The position numbers and the translations under genes were made by a program. A stretch of DNA of 6,113 nucleotides from Alphaproteobacteria bacterium (lineage in GTDB: Bacteria; Pseudomonadota; Alphaproteobacteria; G02398745; G023898745), in assembly GCA_027366195.1 (NCBI GenBank), contig DAHXKW010000028.1:1-6113 (forward strand), written 5' to 3'. Positions 1 through 5,427 of the stretch are shown here, one piece after another. A model generated the notes under the pieces. That model made no database searches. It saw nothing but the letters and a program-made list of their open reading frames with translations, and was not told the DNA's origin. Positions within the stretch are counted from its first letter, which is position 1, and each line of letters begins with the position of its first letter.

Positions 1-2
1 CA

Positions 3-164
3 GGACTGATCAAGCAGTACACCGTACGAGAACTTCTGCAAGAAATGCAGACACTGACCAAAGTGAAATACACGGGTCGATATGGCTACATCCTGACAGA
101 ACTCACAAAATCACAGCGGAACATCTTGAGTGCCTTGAACGTCGAGCTCCCCACCAAAACCTAG
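3..164 (+). CDS. Transposase, C-terminal end only (IS4/IS1634-like DDE type), cut by the window edge
   Basis: The frame is open from the left edge to a TAG at 162-164 and encodes 53 residues. The segment YTVRELLQEMQTLTKV, then GYILTELTKSQRNILSALNV, has the pattern seen at the C-terminal tail of IS4/IS1634-type transposases: a 'xxELLxxLxxI' helix, then 'LTxLTxxQxxIL'. None of the catalytic DDE residues lie in this tail, so activity cannot be judged. The segment is about 48% GC, clearly above the AT-rich genes to its right, which fits a mobile element with its own composition. The element's right inverted repeat should lie shortly after the stop but cannot be identified without the left end. 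The family call rests on pattern memory of a short tail; that it is a transposase end is more secure than which IS family it belongs to. Confidence 0.6.
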   Translation, partial: GLIKQYTVRELLQEMQTLTKVKYTGRYGYILTELTKSQRNILSALNVELPTKT

Positions 165-189
165 GTATAATTTTATGGGAAATCAGGTA

Positions 190-213
190 GTATGCCTTCT
201 GTTGAAGGTATAC
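190..213 (+). terminator. Strong hairpin just after the transposase gene; possible terminator or IS-end structure
   Basis: GTATGCCTTC (190-199) pairs with GAAGGTATAC (204-213) around a TGTT loop. This gives ten pairs, nine Watson-Crick and one G-U. It starts 25 bp past the transposase stop. Only a short T-run (TTTT at about 221-224) follows, so a classical intrinsic terminator is possible but not clear-cut. A hairpin belonging to the end of the insertion element, or a small repeat unit, is an equal alternative. Confidence 0.4.
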
Positions 214-297
214 GCTTGAGTTTTGATTAGTATATATAAATTATCATGTGGTCACATCTGTTTTTGGAAATATTAGTTATGTACTGGATGAGTTGAT

Positions 298-645
298 CTA
301 ATGGTTTGTTACATTAGTATTTGTTTGGACAGGATCTTGAAGCGCCATACAGTGTAATAATCTATGTGCATCAATCGATGAAGGCTTGTTGTTATTAGGA
401 CAACATATTGCCTTTGAAGATGATAGTTTTATATATTGTGGTTGTGTACAAGAATGCTCGCAGGAGTAAAAATAGTTTTTGAAAACGTAGCTTATGATAA
501 GTATCGAGGCTGTCTGCAAGAAGAATAGTAATATGATCCACCATGATTTATAGTCTACCGATTTTGATAAAATAAAGTATTCAACAGCTATAACAAGAAG
601 AGAGCTGCAAATTGCAATAATTAGGATATCCCAAAAGTTAAACAC
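298..645 (-). CDS. Possible small two-helix membrane protein, Cys-rich tail, unknown function
   Basis: This 115-codon frame opens with GTG (no in-frame ATG before residue 99) and ends with TAG at 298-300. Two hydrophobic stretches at about residues 6-26 and 36-55 look like membrane helices separated by a short loop (SKSVDYKSWW). The remaining 60 residues are polar and contain six cysteines (at about 62, 66, 81, 82 and 99, with another in helix 1). No family is recognised. Support is weak: there is no convincing Shine-Dalgarno sequence before the GTG (only GAGAA about 16 nt upstream), and AT-rich DNA often yields hydrophobic chance frames. It lies 58 bp beyond the stop of the eight-helix membrane protein on the same strand, so it could be a last operon gene, a decayed remnant or noise. 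Confidence 0.35.
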   Translation of the reverse strand: MFNFWDILIIAICSSLLVIAVEYFILSKSVDYKSWWIILLFFLQTASILIISYVFKNYFYSCEHSCTQPQYIKLSSSKAICCPNNNKPSSIDAHRLLHCMALQDPVQTNTNVTNH

Positions 646-703
646 AGGAATTGTTTTATTCTCGTTCTTAATTATATTTTATTTTAATTTTAAATTTTTG
701 TCA

Positions 704-1474
704 TTATATTAATAATGTCCAGTTTATATAATAGTAGCCACCTAAAAGTGCTGACATAAATAAAACGCTGCCTAAGAAAGTCCAGTAGTGTTTAGCTGTA
801 TCTTTGGCAGAAAATTCGAACCCGATAATTAGCATCATTTCACATCCCATTAAAAATGAATCCAGAAAAGCCATAAACCAATCATGTTGCTGCTGTATGG
901 CAAAATAACCTGACAAAATGCCTATCATAACACCTGTGATTGAAAACAAACGGCTAGCTAGATTGTATTTTTCGGGGAACGTATCAGACAAAGTATAGTC
1001 AGCGAGAGAATATACAATTATGCAGTCAAGCGTATATAACCATATCTCGTAAGATTTTTTATGGGCGGAGATGGGGATATAATGGCTCGCTGAATAATTA
1101 AATAAGAATACAACAAATAGTTTTATTCGATAAATAAGGTCAGGTGTTTCAAGGCCATTTTCCCGAAGAAATCGTACGGCGGTATTCAAGCCATGAATTA
1201 TTATAAAGCCCAGAACAACACAACAAAGAAAAATGAACATAAGAAACTCACCTGCGAATTGCGGATAGAATTTTTTATGTAAATTGTCAGCGTATTGATA
1301 CAAAGAGTCAGTATTAAAAATAAGCCAATGTGTTACGGCAAAACCACTGCTCATGGAATTTAAGATCCTGGCACCAGTCCCACCAATACTCCGGATTACG
1401 GGGAAGATTGAGTGTACTAATAAAATCGAAAAAGCTGAAACTAGAACCCAGAAATTGGGATCAATAGCAGGCAT
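704..1474 (-). CDS. Eight-helix integral membrane protein, unknown function
   Basis: The 256-residue product is almost entirely membrane-embedded, with hydrophobic segments at about residues 8-27, 38-54, 75-98, 116-134, 143-162, 175-194, 199-220 and 229-252 and short polar loops between. No signal peptide or soluble domain is visible. Polar residues inside helices (H21, H49, H94, H131, D150, E212, E220) could matter for function, but no motif of a known transporter or enzyme is recognised. ZIP-type permeases also have eight helices, but their HSxxDG and HExxHE signatures are missing. The start is the ATG at 1472-1474; no Shine-Dalgarno sequence stands out. It follows the GspL/PilN-like gene by 47 bp on the same strand with no terminator hairpin between, so co-transcription is likely. 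A role in the secretion/pilus module is possible but rests on position only. Coding is very likely; function is unknown. Confidence 0.75.
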   Translation of the reverse strand: MPAIDPNFWVLVSAFSILLVHSIFPVIRSIGGTGARILNSMSSGFAVTHWLIFNTDSLYQYADNLHKKFYPQFAGEFLMFIFLCCVVLGFIIIHGLNTAVRFLRENGLETPDLIYRIKLFVVFLFNYSASHYIPISAHKKSYEIWLYTLDCIIVYSLADYTLSDTFPEKYNLASRLFSITGVMIGILSGYFAIQQQHDWFMAFLDSFLMGCEMMLIIGFEFSAKDTAKHYWTFLGSVLFMSALLGGYYYINWTLLI

Positions 1475-1521
1475 AATAATGGTATTTATTAGTATTTTGA
1501 TTTAGATTAACAGCAAAACAT

Positions 1522-2403
1522 TTAAGATAAGGTGAATATGATTTGTTTCCCTTTATTAATGACTTTAATGGGGTAACTATAATATTTATCCAAAAATTTT
1601 TTTAAAACTTGTTTGTTTTTTTGAATAGCAAATTTTGGATTGCAGGTAAAATTAATTTTATTAAAATCTGTTTCTAAACCATTTAGAAAGTTTTTAGGGG
1701 CGTGAGCTTCTTCTAAAAGTCCAAATAATTGGAACACTTTTCTCATTTGTGTCTGACTTTGTTTAAGTGTGGGCCATTGCTTAAGTAGTTCGATACGATA
1801 GTAGTCATGTCTATAGTTATATAAACTATAATAGCAAGTAGCGGCCAGAAGGTTTATGCATGTTGAAGCTAATAGGATTAAGAGATGGGGTTTAAGTAGG
1901 TTTAGTGCTGTAGAAATTATTTTATAAATTTTTGTAGTTATTTTTTCATTTGTTTTGAATATAAAACCTTTATAATTTTTTGAGATTCTTACTGTCTCTG
2001 GAATATCTTGAAAGTCATATACATTCATAGGAATATCTGGCGTGTAGTCAAAACGATATAGATATTTTTTTGTAGATTCTATTGGTTCTTCATTATTGGG
2101 AAGCAAACGTTCGCAAACATAAAGTCCGTCTTTGATTACAACTACCATTTGACGTGGCAATAAACATAAATGCCAACCTTTTGTCATTGATTTTAGTTTA
2201 TCTGCTAGGAAGAGATGTTGCCATAAAATACTAGTATTTTTTAGGTTGGGTGGTGTTTTGGCAATGGATACATTTTTGCCGGACTTGACGATAGCATATT
2301 CCGGGCTCCATTTTATTTTTAAATATTTTTTCAAAGCTATATTTGGTTCAATCTCATATTGTACAATTGTGTCGTATAAAATATCAGGTTTAGTTAATAG
2401 CAT
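1522..2403 (-). CDS. Single-pass membrane protein with GspL/PilN-like layout, putative secretion/pilus platform subunit
   Basis: The 293-residue product has a soluble N-terminal part (about 1-170), one hydrophobic helix at about 173-194 (LLILLASTCINLLAATCYY), and a C-terminal part of about 100 residues. That part has a helical, possibly coiled-coil stretch (about 200-235) and ends in a small alpha/beta-looking segment. This order matches GspL of type II secretion and the PilM/PilN pair of type IV pili: cytoplasmic domain, one helix, periplasmic coil plus ferredoxin-like fold. The strand-like run LCLLPRQMVVVIKDG (79-93) resembles the sheet regions of such cytoplasmic domains. Sequence identity to GspL is not obvious, so the call relies on layout and on translational coupling to the GspF-like gene: its ATG (2401-2403) lies inside that gene and the two overlap by 14 bp. 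No separate ribosome binding site is evident, which fits coupled translation. The alternative is an unrelated membrane-anchored protein. Confidence 0.65.
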   Translation of the reverse strand: MLLTKPDILYDTIVQYEIEPNIALKKYLKIKWSPEYAIVKSGKNVSIAKTPPNLKNTSILWQHLFLADKLKSMTKGWHLCLLPRQMVVVIKDGLYVCERLLPNNEEPIESTKKYLYRFDYTPDIPMNVYDFQDIPETVRISKNYKGFIFKTNEKITTKIYKIISTALNLLKPHLLILLASTCINLLAATCYYSLYNYRHDYYRIELLKQWPTLKQSQTQMRKVFQLFGLLEEAHAPKNFLNGLETDFNKINFTCNPKFAIQKNKQVLKKFLDKYYSYPIKVINKGKQIIFTLS

Positions 2404-3370
2404 GAAGGTGATCGTACAAAGGATTGAATACTGTCAAAATAATCATTACAAGAATTCCTCCGGTCAGCAAGAGTGTCAGTGGTTCAATAATACGCATAAT
2501 TATGGTCATGCGTTCCTGGGTTGTATGTAATTGAGTTTCAGCAATATCATCAATTTTTTTTATCCAATCATCACTTCCTATAACTATCATATTTTTTATA
2601 TTTGAAATATTTGATAAAACTTGTCCTAAAGGTTGTCCTAGCTTTAAAGCGATAGAGCAAGCTTGATATTGTTTTTTGATTTTTTGAAAGGGGATAGTTG
2701 CTTCAAGGCTTTCAAAAACAAAAACCGTTGGAATTTTTGCCGTTAATAAAATTGCTAAAATTTTTAAAAAATAGGCAGACTGAAGGTTGTAATACGTGGA
2801 GCCAATGAACGGGATTTTGAATATTATACAATTTGTTTTTTTTATAATCTGAGGTACCAATGAGCAAATAATGCCAAAAGTACCTAAAAACAAGAAAAAT
2901 ATAAGAAGTGTGTTCAAAGCAAAATATACAACATATAGGCTCTTAGTATTACAGCCGAGATTAGATGTTTCTAATTGAGGAATTATAAGGTGTACAAAAC
3001 TATATAAAACCCCAAATAACACAATTAATAAAATCAGGGGATAAAATAAAAGCTGAAGGCTTTTCTGTTTTAAGCTATTTTTAAAATCCAGATAGGTTAT
3101 GGCGCACATTAAAGTGTCTGGAAGTCGTCCGCTAAGTTCTCCCACGCGTATAAACATGATGACAATGGGGTCGAATTGTTTTGGGAATAAAGCAAGAGCT
3201 TCGTGAAGATAGGCGCCATCTTTAAGCATGTTTAGACATTTTGTGGCGCACGATATTTGTGGTGTTTGTTGAGCTAGGCAATATAATCCTTGAAGTATAT
3301 GAAATTTTTGTTTTAAAAAAGTATGTAAATCTTTTAAAAATTGCAGGGTAGAAAATTTTCGAAATAGCAT
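2390..3370 (-). CDS. gspF: Type II secretion / type IV pilus inner-membrane platform protein, GspF/PilC family
   Basis: This 326-residue protein shows the duplicated T2SF architecture. Repeat 1 (about 10-130) contains FIRVGELSGRLPDTL (73-87), the counterpart of the family's 'GExSGRL' motif, then membrane helix 1 (about 107-130). A second helix lies at about 146-172. Repeat 2 starts after IPFIG (186-190), with FLKILAILLTAKIP (201-214) matching the family's 'R/K-xLALLLxxGIP' stretch. It ends in MRIIEPLTLLLTGG (292-305) and a third helix reaching NPLYD, the usual terminus. Family members form the membrane core that couples the cytoplasmic ATPase to pseudopilin or pilin assembly. At 326 residues it is shorter than the usual 400 or so, because the N-terminal cytoplasmic extension is missing. 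GspF and PilC cannot be told apart here; the GspL-like neighbour leans slightly to GspF. The start is the ATG at 3368-3370, preceded by a weak AAGAAA; it is the first gene of the operon. Confidence 0.9.
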   Translation of the reverse strand: MLFRKFSTLQFLKDLHTFLKQKFHILQGLYCLAQQTPQISCATKCLNMLKDGAYLHEALALFPKQFDPIVIMFIRVGELSGRLPDTLMCAITYLDFKNSLKQKSLQLLFYPLILLIVLFGVLYSFVHLIIPQLETSNLGCNTKSLYVVYFALNTLLIFFLFLGTFGIICSLVPQIIKKTNCIIFKIPFIGSTYYNLQSAYFLKILAILLTAKIPTVFVFESLEATIPFQKIKKQYQACSIALKLGQPLGQVLSNISNIKNMIVIGSDDWIKKIDDIAETQLHTTQERMTIIMRIIEPLTLLLTGGILVMIILTVFNPLYDHLHAIN

Positions 3371-3393
3371 TAAGTTTCTTGATAAAGCTGCTA

Positions 3394-3419
3394 ATTATAA
3401 GTTAAGCCTTCTATGTAAA
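3394..3419 (-). promoter_or_regulatory. Candidate promoter of the gspF operon
   Basis: On the minus strand a perfect TATAAT lies at 3399-3394, with a TTTACA (five of six to the -35 consensus) at 3419-3414. The spacer is 14 bp, shorter than the usual 16-18, so the -35 partner is doubtful while the -10 is good. Transcription would begin near 3387, giving a leader of roughly 17 nt before the ATG of gspF. It sits in the 167-bp AT-rich spacer shared with the divergent 185-aa gene. Confidence 0.35.
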
Positions 3420-3507
3420 TAAAAATTTAATATTGTAGTCTGTCCTATCTTAAAATTCCTAAAAAATACCATTAAATTAATCTGAAATTAACGAATGAAG
3501 ATTATAT

Positions 3508-3541
3508 GAGGGTATAGTCAATGAAAAAGATATTAGGATGA
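3508..3541 (+). promoter_or_regulatory. Shine-Dalgarno sequence and six-codon mini-ORF overlapping the start of the 185-aa gene
   Basis: GAGGG at 3508-3512 is the best ribosome binding site in the window. It lies 8 nt before an ATG at 3521 that encodes only MKKILG before a TGA at 3539-3541. That stop overlaps the ATG of the next gene (3538-3540) in an ATGA arrangement. The main gene has no good site of its own: AGG directly abuts the ATG. Either ribosomes terminate and restart (translational coupling), or a one-base deletion has split a longer N-terminus. One extra A in the A5 run at 3524-3528 would read MKKDIR straight into the main frame. Confidence 0.5.
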
Positions 3542-4095
3542 GTTTCTTTCAATTTTTGCATCCCATGTTTAAAGATGATGATAATGCCAGTGCCAATGAT
3601 AATAAAAAGCAAAGAACGCCCACTATATTTTTACAATTGGATGATTTGTTTGCAGGTGTTTCGGTACAAAAGCCTAAACATTGCCCAGTTTTTAAATTTA
3701 AAGAAGGTATTTGGGCTGATTTTGATACGCCCACTGCACCACCTAGTATCACTCCTGAGCCAGGCTCATGGAATCAAAGCAAATTTTTCGTTGTTATCCC
3801 AGAAGGACCTTACTATGCGCCTTTACGTAATTATGTAGGTTCTAGGAAGATGTTCAAAAAGGCGGAATTAGTTGTGCAAACAAAGGTTAAGGAAGTATTG
3901 ATGGATTCAATGACCTATACATTCCAGTGTTGTCGTATTGAAGGTGTTGCCATTGATCATGAAGAGAAACGTCTAGAGTTAATCTTAATGAGTGATATTA
4001 TTAAATTAGCCATTAAGGCAGTTGATCCCATTACTGATCAGGTTGGTGGGATGAAAGTCTCAGAAGTGAATGTTCCCGAAAATAAGGTTTGTTAA
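3538..4095 (+). CDS. Hypothetical soluble protein of 185 residues, family not recognised
   Basis: The product has no membrane helix and no signal peptide. After a short start (MSFFQFLHPMF) comes a polar, probably disordered stretch (about 13-28, rich in D, N and K). A mixed region with a proline-rich linker follows (TAPPSITPEPG, about 66-76), then a predicted alpha/beta core from about 82 to 165. The core includes the strand-like FFVVIPEGPYYAPL (83-96) and a charged EEKRLELILMSDIIKLAIKA (142-161). Cysteines at 49, 131, 132 and 185 form no known metal motif. I do not recognise the family and assign no function. The ATG at 3538 gives the longest frame, but a stronger ribosome site lies upstream (see the mini-ORF entry). 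It diverges from the gspF operon and converges with murD, overlapping it by 36 bp. The steady, ordinary amino-acid composition over 185 codons supports real coding. Confidence 0.7.
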   Translation: MSFFQFLHPMFKDDDNASANDNKKQRTPTIFLQLDDLFAGVSVQKPKHCPVFKFKEGIWADFDTPTAPPSITPEPGSWNQSKFFVVIPEGPYYAPLRNYVGSRKMFKKAELVVQTKVKEVLMDSMTYTFQCCRIEGVAIDHEEKRLELILMSDIIKLAIKAVDPITDQVGGMKVSEVNVPENKVC

Positions 4096-5347
4096 CTCTG
4101 TAAAATCATTTCCACGAAGTTCATAATTTTTATATTGATCAAAGCTTGAACATGCTGGAGCCAATAAAACGACGGCTGACTCGTCATAGTTCAGGTTTTG
4201 TGCAATTGCTTCCAGGGCTTTTTGCATCGTTAAGCACTTTTTAAATTGGATAAACCCATTTAGACAATTTTCTATTAAAGTCGATGCTGTGCCTATACCG
4301 TAAACACATACAACGTTTTTCATATGAGGTAACAGGGTATCTAGATTTTCAAATTTTGGAACCCCCCCCCATGATTAAATGAATGGGTTCTTGTGAAAAG
4401 CGTTTTAAAGAAGAAATAACGGCATGGACGTTAGTTGCTTTGCTGTCGTTGATAAATTTTACTTTTCCAATTGTATAAATATGTTGTTGTCTATGAGGTA
4501 GGGGGACATAGGTTTCTAAGCTTTTTAAAATGGCAGAAGGGGAGATCTGAAGAATTTTCCCAACAATCCATACGACGGCGCCATTTAGGATATCATGCTG
4601 CCCCATTGTTATAGGCAATTCGGCTTCTTTTGTATTACCTTTCCAAAGCTCTATTCCTTTAACAAAGTGCCCCTCCGAAGGCTTTGTTGACAAAGTAATC
4701 GATGGATATTGGGAGGCTATCTTTTCTGTCCAAGGGTCGTCAGTGGCAATTATTTTTTGTTTTGAAAATTTAAGCAATTCTGTTTTTGCTTCAGCATACG
4801 TCTCCATCGTTAAGTGGTGATCAATATGATCTTCATCAAGATTTAGAAGTATACCAATGTCAAAAACATTACCGTCGTGAGGCTTATTATAGGTAAAATT
4901 AGTGGGTAAGGTTTCTAATTGGTAAGAGGATAGCTCTAAAACATAAACGCCAGACTCAGGTAAAATTTGTAAGTCAGTGACAGGGGTTCCAAAATTCCCT
5001 CCCAAAGCGTGAGGCAATCCAGCAGTTGCCAACATATGACTAATCATGGCGCATACGGTTGATTTTCCGTTGGTCCCTGTTATGCCTATAACTTTGGCGT
5101 GGTTAGGGTTTGCAAAAAATGCTAAATCTCCTAGAATTGGTAAATTGTGTTGAATGGCTACTTTAATGAGAGGGTCATGGAATGGAATGCTGGGGCTTTT
5201 TACAACCTGTGTATATTCTTCCCAATTTATAAAAGGTGGTGTTTTTGTATTGTCTACAAGAGTGTAATCAACATTGTGTTTTGTACACCATTTGGTTAGC
5301 GCTTGGCCTGTTACTCCTGAGCCAAGGATGAGGATCTTATTCATCAT
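4060..5347 (-). pseudogene. murD: MurD, UDP-N-acetylmuramoyl-L-alanine--D-glutamate ligase, reading frame broken by one extra G; possibly intact in the cell
   Basis: MurD adds D-glutamate to UDP-MurNAc-L-Ala in the cytoplasm, using ATP, in peptidoglycan precursor synthesis. Numbered from a TTG at 5350, the first segment shows the N-terminal Rossmann-like start (ILILGSGVTGQALT, 6-19), the ATP loop GITGTNGKST (89-98), LELSSYQLE (138-146), LNLDEDHIDHH (169-179), the likely carbamylated lysine in YAEAKTELL (K189), LPHRQQHI (284-291) and INDSKATNVHA (300-310). It then hits the G9 run (4370-4362) and stops at 4349-4351. The C-terminal end continues in another frame from just after the run to TGA at 4062-4060, with LLAPACSSFDQYKNYELRGNDF, the classic MurD tail (given here as two joined parts, LLAPACSSFDQ and YKNYELRGNDF). 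With eight G the protein reads IMGGVPKFENL, matching the family's 'GGxxK', and totals about 428 residues, a normal length. Every catalytic motif is kept. ATG at 5347 fits an AGAG site 7 nt upstream; ATG 5344 and TTG 5350 are alternatives. Confidence 0.9.
4362..4370 (-). repeat. G9 homopolymer inside murD (C9 on the plus strand)
   Basis: Nine C in a row on the plus strand, by far the longest G/C run in an otherwise AT-rich window. It lies exactly where the two murD frames must join: eight residues of this kind would keep murD open, nine do not. Such runs are prone to sequencing miscounts and to slippage in replication or transcription. Confidence 0.95.
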
Positions 5348-5350
5348 CAA

Positions 5351-5427
5351 ACCACTCTGGTGTCTTTATTCATATTATTACAATATGCTAGAAAGAGAAT
5401 AGTATTCCAAATTGCAGCATCACAATT
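5351..5427. promoter_or_regulatory. Divergent start region between murD and serS
   Basis: These 77 bp separate the two diverging genes and must hold both starts of transcription unless a longer overlap exists. The centre (5369-5388) is almost pure A/T, with -10-like words on both strands: TATTAT (5373-5378) and TATGCT (5384-5389) toward serS, TAATAT toward murD. No convincing -35 partner was found at standard spacing, so individual promoters are not assigned. Confidence 0.4.

Larger units (their letters stand above)
165..703. other. Gene-poor AT-rich stretch between the transposase and the membrane-protein operon
   Basis: Apart from the hairpin at 190-213 and the doubtful small membrane-protein frame at 298-645, I see no gene here. 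The plus strand is broken into very short frames, the longest starting with ATG near 301 and stopping after 18 codons. Inverted repeats occur at 298-303/312-317 (CTAATG/CATTAG). A longer imperfect stem pairs 381-385 with 410-414 and 387-392 with 400-405. Bases 661-703 are almost pure A/T and carry no GC-rich terminator hairpin for the operon that ends at 704. The stretch may be decayed DNA next to an insertion element. Confidence 0.5.

Noticed and set aside
298..317. CTAATG/CATTAG inverted repeat as a terminator
   Set aside because: It has a six-bp AT-rich stem with an eight-base loop and no T-run; too weak to call.
704..1474. ZIP-type metal permease
   Set aside because: The number of helices fits, but the HSxxDG and HExxHE metal-binding signatures are absent.
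2246..2530. Open frame on the plus strand across the junction of the gspF and GspL-like genes
   Set aside because: It lies wholly inside two well-supported minus-strand genes, has no recognisable motif, and its translation looks like an antisense shadow.
3549..3838. Other frames (one minus, one plus) inside the 185-aa gene
   Set aside because: They overlap the longer, better-composed frame starting at 3538 and have no ribosome site or family resemblance.
4060..4323. A separate 87-aa gene downstream of murD
   Set aside because: Its sequence is the MurD C-terminal domain (PACSSFDQYKNYELRGNDF), and reading eight G joins it directly to the upstream frame. It is the severed tail of murD, not an independent gene.
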